DNA of 64,000 bases. It comes from Paracoccus marinus. GTDB taxonomy: Bacteria > Pseudomonadota > Alphaproteobacteria > Rhodobacterales > Rhodobacteraceae. Location of the stretch: NCBI RefSeq assembly GCF_007018965.1, contig NZ_VJYZ01000033.1:310001-374000 (forward strand). Direction: 5' to 3'. Both the position numbers and the translations under genes were made by a program. The first letter of the stretch is position 1; every line of letters begins with the position of its first letter. Shown here piece by piece: positions 31,709 to 41,022 of this stretch. The notes below the pieces were generated by a model, which was not told the DNA's origin, did not search any database, and worked only from the letters and a program-made list of their open reading frames with translations.

Positions 31709-33379
31709 ATGCATCTTCGTGCAACGAGTTCCATTATCGCCCTTCTGGCCACCGCGACGCCCGTGCTTGCGGATGTGACGCCCGCCGAAGTCTGGCAGAG
31801 CTGGAGCGAGTATTACAAGGCGTCCGGCTATACCGTGACGGAGGGTTCGCGCCAGGAAACCGGCGACAACTTGGTCCTGAACGACGTGGTCCTGACCATG
31901 GACACGCCCGAACTGGACCTGGACGTGTCGTTCCCTCAGATCACGCTGGCGGCGATGGGCGATGGCCGCGTGCGTACGACCACGGGCGACGAATCCAAGG
32001 TCAAGGCGATCGCGCATGACGAAGGCACCGGCGACGTCACCATCGACATGACGATCGCCCATCCGGGGACCGAGGTCATCTCGTCGGGGACCGCCGCTGA
32101 CCTGACCAGCGCCACCAAGGCGCCGACGCTGAAGATCAACCTCGACAACGTCGTGACCCAGGACGAGACATTCGCCAATCTCGGCGCGCTGACGCTGACC
32201 GACATGACGCTGACCGAGCATGTGGTGCAGGGCGATCCGCTCAAGGTCGATGTCGAAGGGGCGACGGCGCGGGCCGAGCTGGTCTTGAACGCCGAAGGCA
32301 AGGAAGAAGCCGGCGGCGATTACAAGGTTGCCGGCAACCTGGTGATCGACTCGATCAAGACGAATGGGTCGTTCGCGCTGCCCGCCAACGCGATGGCCGA
32401 CGAGGACATGGCCAAGGCGCTGCGCGCGGGGATGAAGCTTGCGGGCAACATCCAGATCGGCCCCATGACCGGCGGCTTCGACGGCTCGGGCACCGATGCC
32501 GAAGGCGAGGCGTCCACCGGCGCGATGAAGGCCGATGCCAAGGGCATCACCCTCGACTTCGACATGTCGCAGGCGGGGCTCAACTACCAGGTCGACAGCG
32601 ACGCCTCGAACTTCGAGATCACCAGCTCGGACATGCCGATGCCGATCTCGTACGGCGTGGAAAGCAGCAGCGCGAGCTTGCAGATGCCGGTGTCGGCGCA
32701 GGAAGAACCGCAGCCGTTCAAGGTGAACTACTCGATCGCGGGGCTGACGCTGGGCGACGCGATCTGGGACATGTTCGACAAGGAAAAGGTCCTGTCGCGC
32801 GATCCCGCGTCGCTCGACATCGACCTGACCGGCAATCTGCGCGTCAAGCAGGACCTGTTCGATCCGGCGCTGATGGAAACGGCCGAGAACGCGGCCGAAG
32901 CGCCGGCCGAGACCCCGGCCGACGGCGCTGCGCCCACCGACGGCACTGCTCCCGCCGATGGGACTGCGCCCGCCGACGGCACCGCGCCCACCGACGGGAC
33001 TACGCCCGCCGACGGGGCCGAGGCCACTGAAACCGCGGCCGAGGAAATGCCCTCGCCGTTCGAGCCGATCGACTTCACCATCAACCAGTTCGCGCTGTCG
33101 GGCGCGGGCGCGAACATCACCGCGTCGGGCACCCTTGCCGCGTCGGGTGAGGCCGGGATGGAAACCCCGGTCGGCCAGATCAACGCCCGCGGTGAAGGCG
33201 TGAACGGCCTGCTCGACAACCTGGTCAAGATCGGCGTCGTGCCGGCCGAGCAGATCCAGGGTGTCCGGATGATGATGGCGATGTTCACCAAGGCCGGCGA
33301 CACGCCGGACTCGCTGACCATGGATATCGAGTTCCGTGAAGGCGGCTCGATCTTTGCCAACGGCCAGCAGGTGAAGTAA
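31709..33379 (+). CDS. DUF2125 domain-containing exported protein
   Basis: 556 aa. Residues 1-21 form a signal peptide ('SSIIALLATATPVLAD'). The mature N-terminal region begins 'VTPAEVWQSWSEYYKASGYT', the DUF2125 start. The chain alternates short beta strands with acidic loops. Residues ~395-435 form a repeat of P(A/T)DG(T/A)(A/T) hexads, then a final domain 'FEPIDFTINQFALSGAGANI'. It probably stays in the periplasm. Role unknown, but the family resembles AsmA/lipid-transfer-like beta proteins. A strong terminator follows. Confidence 0.8.
   Translation: MHLRATSSIIALLATATPVLADVTPAEVWQSWSEYYKASGYTVTEGSRQETGDNLVLNDVVLTMDTPELDLDVSFPQITLAAMGDGRVRTTTGDESKVKAIAHDEGTGDVTIDMTIAHPGTEVISSGTAADLTSATKAPTLKINLDNVVTQDETFANLGALTLTDMTLTEHVVQGDPLKVDVEGATARAELVLNAEGKEEAGGDYKVAGNLVIDSIKTNGSFALPANAMADEDMAKALRAGMKLAGNIQIGPMTGGFDGSGTDAEGEASTGAMKADAKGITLDFDMSQAGLNYQVDSDASNFEITSSDMPMPISYGVESSSASLQMPVSAQEEPQPFKVNYSIAGLTLGDAIWDMFDKEKVLSRDPASLDIDLTGNLRVKQDLFDPALMETAENAAEAPAETPADGAAPTDGTAPADGTAPADGTAPTDGTTPADGAEATETAAEEMPSPFEPIDFTINQFALSGAGANITASGTLAASGEAGMETPVGQINARGEGVNGLLDNLVKIGVVPAEQIQGVRMMMAMFTKAGDTPDSLTMDIEFREGGSIFANGQQVK
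32925..33020 (+). repeat. Tandem repeat inside the DUF2125 gene
   Basis: Five to six degenerate 18-bp units encode P-(A/T)-D-G-(T/A)-(A/T), forming a Pro/Asp/Gly-rich linker between two domains. Confidence 0.75.
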
Positions 33380-33402
33380 CCATCGCCCTCAGGACGCTTG
33401 CG

Positions 33403-33433
33403 GGGGACCGGGCCGACGCCCGGTCCCCTTTTT
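33403..33433 (+). terminator. Intrinsic terminator after the DUF2125 gene
   Basis: An 11-bp perfect stem GGGGACCGGGC / GCCCGGTCCCC with a four-base loop, followed by five Ts, starting 24 bases after the stop codon. Confidence 0.92.
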
Positions 33434-33474
33434 CGATCAAGGCGGTCCGTGATTTTTCAGGAAGGCTGCCCGAC

Positions 33475-34824
33475 ATGCGCGACGATCCCGACCTTCAGGC
33501 CCTGACGGCCGCCCTGCTGGATGCCGCGCGCAGCGCCGGTGCCGAGCAGGCGGACGCGCTGGCGGTCGGCGGCGCGTCCCTGTCGGTCGAGGTGCGGGGC
33601 GGCAGGCTGGAACACGCCGAGCGCGCCGACGGCACCGAAATCGGCCTTCGCGTGCTGATCGGCGGGCGGCAGGCCTGCGTCGCGGCCAGCGAACTGTCGC
33701 CCCAGACCATGCGCGAGATGGCCGAGCGCGCGGTCGCCATGGCCCGCGAGGCGCCCGTGGACGACGCGCTGGCGCTGGCCGATCCGTCCCAGCTCGCGCC
33801 CGCTTATGACGGCGCGCTGGAACTGTGCGAACTGGCCGACGGTCCCAGCCCCGAAACGCTTCTGGACGCGGCGCTGCGGGCCGAGGCGGCGGCGCTGGAG
33901 GTGGACGGGGTCCGGGTCATCGACAGCGCGAACGCCGCCTATGCCCGGCGCGACCTGTTCCTTGCGACCTCGAACGGGTTCGGGGCGGGGTTCGCGCGCA
34001 GCTCTCATTCCATCTCGGCCGTCGCGATCACCGGCGAGGGGACGGGGATGGACCGGGACTGGGCGGCGGAATCGCGCGTCTGGGCCCAAGACATGCCCGC
34101 GCCGGAATCCATCGGCCGCCTGGCCGGCGAACGCACCGCCGCCCGCGCCGGCGCGCGCAGGCCGCCCACCGGCGCGGTTCCCGTCATCTTCGACCAGCGC
34201 GTCGCGCCCGGGCTGATCGGGCACCTGCTGTCGGCCGTCAACGGATCGGCGGTCGCCCGCGGCGCGACGTGGTTGCGCGACGCCATGGGCGAACGGGTGC
34301 TGCCCCCGGGCTTCGACCTGATCGAGGATCCGCGCCTGCCTCGCTTCGGCGCGAGCCGCCCCTTCGACGCCGAGGGGCTGCCCACCGCCGCCCGCGCCAT
34401 CGTCCGTGACGGCGTCCTGCAGGGATGGACGCTGGACATCGCCACCGCCAACAAGCTGGGCCTGCAATCGACCGCAAGCGCGATGCGCGGCGCGTCCAGC
34501 CCGCCGTCGCCCGGCGTGTCGAACATCCGCCTGTCGCCCGGCGCGGTCACGCCCGAACAGATGGTCCGCGACCTGGGGCGGGGGCTGATCGTGACCTCGT
34601 TCCTCGGCTCGTCGATCAACCCCACCACCGGCGACTATTCGCGCGGCGCCGCCGGCTTCTGGGTCGAGGGCGGAGAGATCGCCTATCCCGTCAACGAATG
34701 CACGATCGCGGGCAACCTGCGCGACATGCTGATGCGTATGACCGCCGCCTGCGACCTGCCCGATTGGCGCAGCCATGCGGTGCCCACGCTTCTGGTCGAG
34801 GGAATGACCCTTGCCGGCGGCTGA
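33475..34824 (+). CDS. pmbA: TldD/PmbA-family metalloprotease subunit (TldE)
   Basis: 449 aa. PmbA (TldE) forms a heterodimeric zinc protease with TldD that degrades unfolded peptides and matures ribosomal modified peptides. The N-terminal domain has 'VEVRGGRLEHAERADGTEIGLRVLIGGRQ', and the C-terminal part 'LTSF'-like block contains 'VSNIRLSPG', 'VTSFLGSSINPTTGDYSRGA' and 'EIAYPVNECTIAGNL', all diagnostic of PmbA. TldE lacks the HExxxH of TldD, as here. tldD is not in this window. A cysQ-like gene overlaps its end by 14 bp. Confidence 0.9.
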   Translation: MRDDPDLQALTAALLDAARSAGAEQADALAVGGASLSVEVRGGRLEHAERADGTEIGLRVLIGGRQACVAASELSPQTMREMAERAVAMAREAPVDDALALADPSQLAPAYDGALELCELADGPSPETLLDAALRAEAAALEVDGVRVIDSANAAYARRDLFLATSNGFGAGFARSSHSISAVAITGEGTGMDRDWAAESRVWAQDMPAPESIGRLAGERTAARAGARRPPTGAVPVIFDQRVAPGLIGHLLSAVNGSAVARGATWLRDAMGERVLPPGFDLIEDPRLPRFGASRPFDAEGLPTAARAIVRDGVLQGWTLDIATANKLGLQSTASAMRGASSPPSPGVSNIRLSPGAVTPEQMVRDLGRGLIVTSFLGSSINPTTGDYSRGAAGFWVEGGEIAYPVNECTIAGNLRDMLMRMTAACDLPDWRSHAVPTLLVEGMTLAGG

Positions 34825-35626
34825 CCTGCCCTTGCTGGTGCGCGCGGCGCTGGACGCGGGGCCGATCGCCCTGCGCTTCTGGAAGCGCCAGCCCCGGGCC
34901 TGGGACAAGGGCGGCACCGCCGGTCCGGTGACCGAGGCCGATCTTGCGGTCAACGACCACCTCGAATCCGTGCTGCGGGCCGCGCGCCCCGGCTATGGCT
35001 GGCTCAGCGAGGAAAGCGCCGACGACCCCGTCCGTCGCAAGGCCGCGCGCTGCTTCATCGTCGATCCGATCGACGGCACCCGCGCCTTCATCGACGGGCA
35101 GGACGGCTTTTCCCACGCGATCGCGGTTGCGGAACACGGCCGCGTCACGGCGGCGGCGGTCTATCTGCCCGCGCGTGACGTGATCTACGCGGCCAGCGTG
35201 GACGCCCCCGCGACCCGGAACGGCGAACCCGTCGCGCCCTCGGACATGGACATCGACGGCGCGCGCGTGCTGACCAGCCGCGCCGCGCTCGACCCCGCGA
35301 TGTGGCGCGCCGATGCGCCGCCGCCGTTCCGGCGCGAGTTCCGCCCGTCGATCGCATGGCGGCTGTGCCTCGCGGCCGAGGGGCGGTTCGACGCGGCCCT
35401 GTCGCTGCGCCCCTGCTGGGAATGGGACGTCGCGGCGGCCAGCCTGATCGCCGCGCGCGCGGGCTGCACCGTGACCGACATGAACGGCGGCGACCTGCGC
35501 TTCAATTCGGCCGGCGCGCAGGTGGCGGGGGTGGTCGTCGCGGGCCCGCGCCTTCACCGTGCGATCATGGCCGCGCGCCGCCTTGCCGACCCCGTAGCCC
35601 CGCCCGAAGGAGAAGAGGTCGCATGA
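34811..35626 (+). CDS. Inositol monophosphatase/3'(2'),5'-bisphosphate nucleotidase family (CysQ-like)
   Basis: 271 aa Mg-dependent sugar/nucleotide phosphatase. Motifs are '[13 protein letters not shown]', 'GWLSEES' (metal Glu), '[15 protein letters not shown]' (catalytic DPIDGT) and 'CWEWDVAAA'. CysQ removes the 3'-phosphate from adenosine bisphosphate made in sulfate assimilation, and inositol phosphatases use the same fold, so the substrate is not decided. The TTG start at 34811 lies inside pmbA, giving a 14-bp overlap and tight coupling. It overlaps the flavin reductase start by four bases (ATGA). Confidence 0.85.
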   Translation: MPAADLPLLVRAALDAGPIALRFWKRQPRAWDKGGTAGPVTEADLAVNDHLESVLRAARPGYGWLSEESADDPVRRKAARCFIVDPIDGTRAFIDGQDGFSHAIAVAEHGRVTAAAVYLPARDVIYAASVDAPATRNGEPVAPSDMDIDGARVLTSRAALDPAMWRADAPPPFRREFRPSIAWRLCLAAEGRFDAALSLRPCWEWDVAAASLIAARAGCTVTDMNGGDLRFNSAGAQVAGVVVAGPRLHRAIMAARRLADPVAPPEGEEVA

Positions 35627-36168
35627 CCCGCCTGCCCGCAGAATCGCTCGACCGGATCGCGGACGCGATCACCTTCCACCCCGAAACGGCGGCCGCGCGC
35701 GAATTGCGCCAGGCGCTGGGGCGGTTCGCCACCGGGGTCACGGTGGTGACGGCGCTGGGTCCGTCGGGGCCGATGGGGATGACGGTGAACAGCTTTTCCA
35801 GCGTCTCGCTTGATCCGCCGCTGGTGCTGTGGTGCCCGGCGCGCAGCTCGTCCCGGCACGACGCCTTCGTCGCGGCGCAGGCGTTCGCGGTGCATGTGTT
35901 GGGGGCCGAGCAGCTGGACCTGTGCCTGCGCTTCACCCGCAATGGCGAGGGGTTCGAGGGGCTGGACGCGCAACGCAACGCCGAAGGGGTGCCGGTCATC
36001 GCCGGGGTCGCCGCCCGCTTCGATTGCGTGCGCCACGCGGCCCACGAGGGCGGCGACCATACCGTGGTGATCGGGCAGGTCGCGCGCGTGACGGTCGGCG
36101 GGCCCGACGATCACCCGCTGGTCTTTGCCGCGGGCCGGTTCGGCGCGTTCCAGGCCGAGGGACGCTGA
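35623..36168 (+). CDS. Flavin reductase-like, FMN-binding split-barrel protein
   Basis: 181 aa. '[20 protein letters not shown]' and '[20 protein letters not shown]' form the FMN-binding part, with '[20 protein letters not shown]' after, matching the Flavin_Reduct family that supplies reduced flavin to monooxygenases or works alone. The ATG follows GAAGGAGAAGAGG and overlaps the phosphatase stop. No monooxygenase gene is close, so the partner is unknown. This is the end of a three-gene block with pmbA and the phosphatase. Confidence 0.85.
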   Translation: MTRLPAESLDRIADAITFHPETAAARELRQALGRFATGVTVVTALGPSGPMGMTVNSFSSVSLDPPLVLWCPARSSSRHDAFVAAQAFAVHVLGAEQLDLCLRFTRNGEGFEGLDAQRNAEGVPVIAGVAARFDCVRHAAHEGGDHTVVIGQVARVTVGGPDDHPLVFAAGRFGAFQAEGR

Positions 36169-36205
36169 GGCGCCGAAACTGGAAGCGCCGACGGGGCGCG
36201 CCGGC

Positions 36206-36979
36206 TCAACTGGTGGCGCTGCCGTCCGCCTCGGTTGTGTCGCCCGGCAGAGGCTCCAGCTCGGGCAGGGGCTCGAGCGGCGGCAAGGGGCCAAGGTCAA
36301 AGGTCGAGAAATCCTCTTCGCGCGGGGCCGAGGTGGCGATGGTGTCGCCCTGACCGCCGAGGACCGCGATCTGCGCCGCGAGCCGGGCGATCGCCGCGTT
36401 CTGCGCCGCCGCGATTTCGGCGGGCGTGGCCGGGCTGCGCCGCGCGGCCCCGCCACCCAGCGCGCCAAGTCCGCTCGAGGATGATTTCTGCGCCACCGGC
36501 AGCGGCACCTGGATGTCGAACATGCGCGCGTGGTTCGCGCCGCCCGCGCTGTCGTTCGCCACGTAGTAGCTGCCCTTTAGGCGGTAGATGCCGTTCAACT
36601 GCGCCAGCGCCGTTTCCACCCGCACCTCGACCCGGCGCCTGGGCGGTTCGGCCAGCGGCCAGGGTTCGGCGATGACGGTCGCGCCCGACATCTCGGTGAT
36701 CGACCGCGCGAGGGTCAGGGTAAAGGCGCGCTCGGGCTCGTCGGCCCAAAGCTGCTTGGTGTTCGACCGCACGGCGCCGTCCGCCGTCTGCCACGCCACC
36801 TCGCCCGACGAGGCATAGGACGGCAGCGACACGTCACGCAGCTCCGCCGTGCCGAGGTTGTTGCCGACGCGCGCCTGGCTCGCGGGCGGGTCGATCAGGT
36901 AGCGTTCGGTCTTTTCCGGGTTCGAGCAGCCCGCAAGAGCCGCCGCCGCAACCAGGATGAGGGTCAGGCCATGACGCAT
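36206..36979 (-). CDS. pqiC: PqiC-like lipoprotein of the PqiABC envelope transport system
   Basis: 257 aa. The signal peptide ends in the lipobox L-A-G-C at Cys18, so it is a lipid-anchored protein. 'ERYLIDPPASQARVGNNLGT' and 'YASSGEVAWQTADGAVRSNT' match the ABC-transport auxiliary lipoprotein family (DUF330/PqiC). A Pro-rich acidic C-terminus ('PLPPLEPLPELEPLPGD') is extra. It starts two bases after pqiB. PqiC forms a ring at the outer membrane that docks the PqiB tube. Confidence 0.8.
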   Translation of the reverse strand: MRHGLTLILVAAAALAGCSNPEKTERYLIDPPASQARVGNNLGTAELRDVSLPSYASSGEVAWQTADGAVRSNTKQLWADEPERAFTLTLARSITEMSGATVIAEPWPLAEPPRRRVEVRVETALAQLNGIYRLKGSYYVANDSAGGANHARMFDIQVPLPVAQKSSSSGLGALGGGAARRSPATPAEIAAAQNAAIARLAAQIAVLGGQGDTIATSAPREEDFSTFDLGPLPPLEPLPELEPLPGDTTEADGSATS

Positions 36980-36981
36980 GT

Positions 36982-39402
36982 CTATCGTCCCAGGATGAAG
37001 GCGCGGGGGTTGCGCTCGATGGTGTCGGACAGGCTGCCGAACGATTCGGCGGCGCGGCGCAGGCTGCGGAGCGTGTTGATGATCTCGGTCTGGAAGGCGC
37101 CGCGGTCGCCGAAGGTCGCGATCACCCCTTCGCCGCGCGTCGCCAGCGCCTGATAACGCTGCGACAGCGCGGGCAGGGTGTTGGCCGCCACCGCGACCTG
37201 GTCCATGGCGCGCCGGGCCGATGCGAGCGCGGCGTTCAGGCTGCCCGCCGCGTTGCCGTCGCGCAGGTCGTTGAGCAGGCCCGACGCGGCCTTCAGCGTG
37301 TCCGACAGGTTGCGCGGCAGCTGCGCCGCGTCCTCGGTTCCCAGCATCGCCCGCAGGTCGCCGATCAGGCCCTTCGCCTCGTCGCCGATGCCGGCAAAGT
37401 CGAACTCGTCGATCGATGTCGCGGCGGAATCGAGGCTGTCCACCATCTCGGGGATTTCCAGCGCGGCTTCGTTCACCGCCACAAACGCGGCCGAGGCGTC
37501 GTCCAGCGCCTGCGCCAGTTTCGGCCCGGCCTGGCTTGCCTGCAGGTCCTGCGCGACCTCGCCGAACCCCTGCGCGGCGTTGCCGACATTGGCGAGGGCG
37601 GTCGAAATCTCGCCCGGCAGGGACAGGGCGGCGTCGCTGCCGACGACCGCGCGCACGTCGCCAAGGGCGGCCTGCATTTCCGTCGAAAGCGCGGCGAAAT
37701 CGACCTCGCTGATCGACGCGGACGCCTTGTCGAGCTGCTCGACGATGGTGGGCACGCGCTCGGCCGCGGCATTGAGGCGCGTCATCAGCTCGTCCGCCTG
37801 CGCGGTCGCGCGGCTCACGTTGCCGACCGCGCCGGACTGGCGCAGTTCCTCGACCGCGGTCCTGAGCTCGGTCATCGTCACCTGCGCCTCGTCGATGGTG
37901 CGGCGCAGCGATTCCGGGATCGCGCGGGTGTCTTGCGAGCTTGCGACGGCGGTGACCGAGTTCATCATGTCGGTCGCGGACTTCACCAGCTCTTCCAGCT
38001 TCAGCCCGCCGACGCGGTTGAGGAACCCCTGCGCCGAGGTCGAGATATCGGACAGGTCGGCAGGCGCCGTGGGCAGGACCGGATAGGGCGCGGCGCTTGC
38101 CTGCAGCACGGCCGCGGGCTGGTCGGGCAGTTCGACCAGTTCGACCATCAGCGAGGTGCCGAAGAACCCGGCGCCCGTGATCCGGGCGCGCAGCCCCTCG
38201 GCCACGCGGTCGGTCAGGAACGCCAGCGCCGCGTCGGGGCCCGCGTCGTCGGGCAGGCCGAACCGCTGCGGCGAGACCGCGATCGTGATGTCCTGCGCGG
38301 TGGTGGGCGCGGCGCCGTTTTCGCCCGGAACCTGCCGCACGGCAAGGTTCGTGACCCGGCCGACGCTCAGCCCCTGGTACTGGACGTCCGCCCCTTCGGC
38401 GAGGCCCCGCACGGCCTCGGGCAGCAGCAGCGTCAGGCGCAGCGCGTCCTGGGGCGAGCCCGCGAAAAGCTGGCTCTGCGCCGTGTCGCGGTCGGGATAC
38501 AGCTGGAAGACGTGGCCCGGCTTGACCGGCTCGCCGCCCGAATTGAGCGTCGCGAACTCTGCCCCGCCCTGCAGCAGCGACGTGACCGAGGTGACGTTCA
38601 GCTGGACGCCCTGCGGCCCCAGGCCGACGCTGAAGCCCGACACGTCCCAGAACACGGTCGCGGTGGTCAGGCGCTCGTCGTGCGGCGCCTCGATGAACAT
38701 GTCGGCCAGCACCGTTTCGTCGCGGTCGGCCAGGCGCAGGTTCTGCATCCGCCCGACCGGCAGCCCGCGATAATAGATCGGCGCGCCCTCGGTCATGCCG
38801 TTGGCGCTGTCGCCCGCGATCACGACCCAGGTTCCGCGTTCGTTGCTGCGGGTCAGGGGCGGCCGTTCCAGGCCCACGTGAATCTCTTCGGACACGGCGC
38901 CGGGCTGGTCGTCCCAGAACCCTTCGATGAAGGCGCCGGTCAGCACCGTGTCGAGGCGCGAGATGCCCTGGGTGGACACCTGCGGCCGCACGATCCAGAA
39001 CTCGGCGTCGTCGTCGATGTACTGCGCGACTTCCTTTGCGACGTTGATGTCCACGATGACCTTCTGCAGGTCCGAGGTGAAGCGCACCGCCTTGACCTGG
39101 CCCACCGGGATCTCGCGGAAGCGCAGCTGCGTCTCGCCCGGCGTGATGCCGGTCGCGTCGGTAAAGGCGACCGAGATCGTGGTGCCGCGGCCGTTATAGG
39201 CGTTCCACGCCAGCGCCAGCGTCGCCACCAGCGCGACCAGCGGCACCAGCCAGATCAGCGAGATGCCGGCCCGCGCGGCGCGCGCCGCCGTTCGCCGCAC
39301 CGGGCTTGCGGGGCGAAGGGGCGCGGGGGCCGCCGGGGTGGTCGAGGGCGGGACGTCGGGGGCAGACGGCGTGGCAGCGCGATCCGGCGGTGTGTCGGTC
39401 AT
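36982..39402 (-). CDS. pqiB: PqiB-like MCE-domain protein, long form
   Basis: 806 aa, compared with about 546 in E. coli PqiB. A Pro/Ala-rich cytoplasmic N-terminus (residues 1-45) precedes one membrane anchor ('LIWLVPLVALVATLALAWNA'). Three MCE domains follow in the region ~60-450 ('YNGRGTTISVAFTDATGITP', 'GAPIYYRGLPVGRMQNLRL', 'GADVQYQGLSVGRVTNLAV'). The final ~350 residues are long helical repeats of the 'LxxAxxxxPxxVEQLDxAxxxI' type, probably a coiled-coil tube. It bridges inner and outer membranes for lipid transport. The ATG at 39402 overlaps the pqiA2 stop (ATGA). Confidence 0.88.
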   Translation of the reverse strand: MTDTPPDRAATPSAPDVPPSTTPAAPAPLRPASPVRRTAARAARAGISLIWLVPLVALVATLALAWNAYNGRGTTISVAFTDATGITPGETQLRFREIPVGQVKAVRFTSDLQKVIVDINVAKEVAQYIDDDAEFWIVRPQVSTQGISRLDTVLTGAFIEGFWDDQPGAVSEEIHVGLERPPLTRSNERGTWVVIAGDSANGMTEGAPIYYRGLPVGRMQNLRLADRDETVLADMFIEAPHDERLTTATVFWDVSGFSVGLGPQGVQLNVTSVTSLLQGGAEFATLNSGGEPVKPGHVFQLYPDRDTAQSQLFAGSPQDALRLTLLLPEAVRGLAEGADVQYQGLSVGRVTNLAVRQVPGENGAAPTTAQDITIAVSPQRFGLPDDAGPDAALAFLTDRVAEGLRARITGAGFFGTSLMVELVELPDQPAAVLQASAAPYPVLPTAPADLSDISTSAQGFLNRVGGLKLEELVKSATDMMNSVTAVASSQDTRAIPESLRRTIDEAQVTMTELRTAVEELRQSGAVGNVSRATAQADELMTRLNAAAERVPTIVEQLDKASASISEVDFAALSTEMQAALGDVRAVVGSDAALSLPGEISTALANVGNAAQGFGEVAQDLQASQAGPKLAQALDDASAAFVAVNEAALEIPEMVDSLDSAATSIDEFDFAGIGDEAKGLIGDLRAMLGTEDAAQLPRNLSDTLKAASGLLNDLRDGNAAGSLNAALASARRAMDQVAVAANTLPALSQRYQALATRGEGVIATFGDRGAFQTEIINTLRSLRRAAESFGSLSDTIERNPRAFILGR

Positions 39403-40094
39403 CCGGTGGTCCTGTCCTTGCGGTCGCGCAACGGCAAGCCGCGCCAGATCAATCGCGGGTCGAAGCTTTGAGCCGAAAGCATGGTGAACGCAACCGACAG
39501 GGCAAAGCAGACCGCCGCCGGGCCGGGGTGGATCGAGGCCACGAAGCCCAACTGGACGAGCGCCGACAGAATCGCCACCACGAACACGTCGATCATCGAC
39601 CAGCGGCCGACGAACTCGATCACCTCGAACACGCGCAGGCGGGTGTGGGCGGCCTGATGCGTCGCCGGCCGGCCCGCGACGATGGCGAGCCAGCCGATGC
39701 AGATGAACTTGACGAACGGCACGATGATCGAGGCCACGAACACGATCGCGGCGACCCCGTAGTTGCCGTAATGGATCAGGTCGACGACCCCGCCGAGGAT
39801 CGTCGCCTCGGCGGACGCGCCCAGTCCCGCCAGCGTCTCGGTCCGCAGCATCGGCAGCAGGTTTGCCGGGATGTAGAAGATCAGCCCGGCCGCAAGCCAC
39901 GCCCACACGGCCTGCAACCCCTTGCGGTCCGGGGTGTGCAGCGTCGCCCCGCAGCGCGCGCAGATGTCGGTGCCTGCGGGCCATGCGCGGCCGCAGCTGC
40001 GGCACCCGACCAGCCCGGCGCGATGCGCGGTCAGCAGCGGCGCAACCTCGTCCGCGGCGGCGGGGGCGGAAGGGGTTGTCACCGCCGCCCTCAT
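39399..40094 (-). CDS. pqiA2: Paraquat-inducible protein A, second half-type
   Basis: 231 aa integral membrane protein. The N-terminus carries a zinc-ribbon-like 'CRSCGRAWPAGTDICARCG', then 'ADRKGLQAVWAW'-type entry into four helices with 'YIPANLLPMLRTETLAGLGA' and 'WSMIDVFVVAIL', the PqiA signatures. E. coli PqiA is about 420 aa and contains two such halves; here they are separate genes. Both borders are ATGA overlaps (pqiA1 stop/pqiA2 start and pqiA2 stop/pqiB start). Confidence 0.88.
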   Translation of the reverse strand: MRAAVTTPSAPAAADEVAPLLTAHRAGLVGCRSCGRAWPAGTDICARCGATLHTPDRKGLQAVWAWLAAGLIFYIPANLLPMLRTETLAGLGASAEATILGGVVDLIHYGNYGVAAIVFVASIIVPFVKFICIGWLAIVAGRPATHQAAHTRLRVFEVIEFVGRWSMIDVFVVAILSALVQLGFVASIHPGPAAVCFALSVAFTMLSAQSFDPRLIWRGLPLRDRKDRTTG

Positions 40095-40834
40095 CTGGAC
40101 GCTTGCGCCTTGAGGACGCCTTGCGCGCGAGTGGTCACGGGGGCGCCGGCCGTGACCGGGGCGCCTGCCGGCTGCATCTCGCGCCCGTCCGTCGGCGCGC
40201 CCATATCCTCGAGCGCGTCCCAGATCGAGGTCGAGCAGGTATAGGCGCGGCTGGCCGCCCCGACCAGGATCAGCCCGCAGAAGGCCCAGAACGCGGGCCC
40301 CATGTGGATCGTGGCGATCCCCCCCACCTTGACGAGCGCGATCGCCGTGCCGATGACGAAGATCTCGGCCATCGACCATGGGCGCATGATCTCGGACGCG
40401 CGGAACGCCTGCGCCGCGTGACGCGCGGGCGCGCGCCCCTGCGCCATCGGCAGCAGGGTGTAGATCAGCAGGATCGCCCGCATCATCGGCAGCGCCACGA
40501 TGAAGATCACGACCGCCGCCGTCAGCGGCATCAGCCAGCCGGTCGAGAACGCCAGCGCCACCCCGAACAGCGAGGTGTCGTTGCCGAAGCCCATCTTGGA
40601 AATCTCGAGGAACGGAAAGAACAGTGCCGCGATCATCAGCACGACCTGGGTGAAGGACAGCGCGACGATCTGGACGAACGCCCCCTCGCGCGGGCGGGCC
40701 AGCACGGTGTGGCAGCGCACGCAACGCGCCGTTTCGCCCGACGGCAGTTCCAGTTCGACATGCAGCGCGTCGCAGCGCGGGCAGGCCACGAGCCCGGCGC
40801 CGGTCGTCAGGTCGTATTGGCCTTCGTTCAACAT
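40091..40834 (-). CDS. pqiA1: Paraquat-inducible protein A, first half-type
   Basis: 247 aa membrane protein. 'LVACPRCDALHVELELPSGE' and 'ARCVRCHTVLARPREG' form a double CxxC zinc ribbon. Four helices follow, with 'MIAALFFPFLEISKMGF' and 'RPWSMAEIFVIGTAIALVKV'. This is the first half of PqiA. Start at 40834; a longer open frame upstream has no signature. It opens the pqiA1-pqiA2-pqiB-pqiC operon, divergent from the GMC oxidoreductase with 188 bp between. Confidence 0.85.
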   Translation of the reverse strand: MLNEGQYDLTTGAGLVACPRCDALHVELELPSGETARCVRCHTVLARPREGAFVQIVALSFTQVVLMIAALFFPFLEISKMGFGNDTSLFGVALAFSTGWLMPLTAAVVIFIVALPMMRAILLIYTLLPMAQGRAPARHAAQAFRASEIMRPWSMAEIFVIGTAIALVKVGGIATIHMGPAFWAFCGLILVGAASRAYTCSTSIWDALEDMGAPTDGREMQPAGAPVTAGAPVTTRAQGVLKAQASR

Positions 40835-41022
40835 GGCGCCAAGATAGACCGCGGCCGCGCGCAGACAAGCCCGCTCCCGCAGGTTGAACGGGCGCGGTGC
40901 GTGCGACGCCGCGGCATGTGACCGGCGGAACACGCAAGGGCGGGCGCGCGCGCCGTCGGCGGCCTTGTGCGGGCAGCGGCCCCTGCTAGCATCGCCCCCC
41001 ATCCGGGGAGGGATGGACGGGA

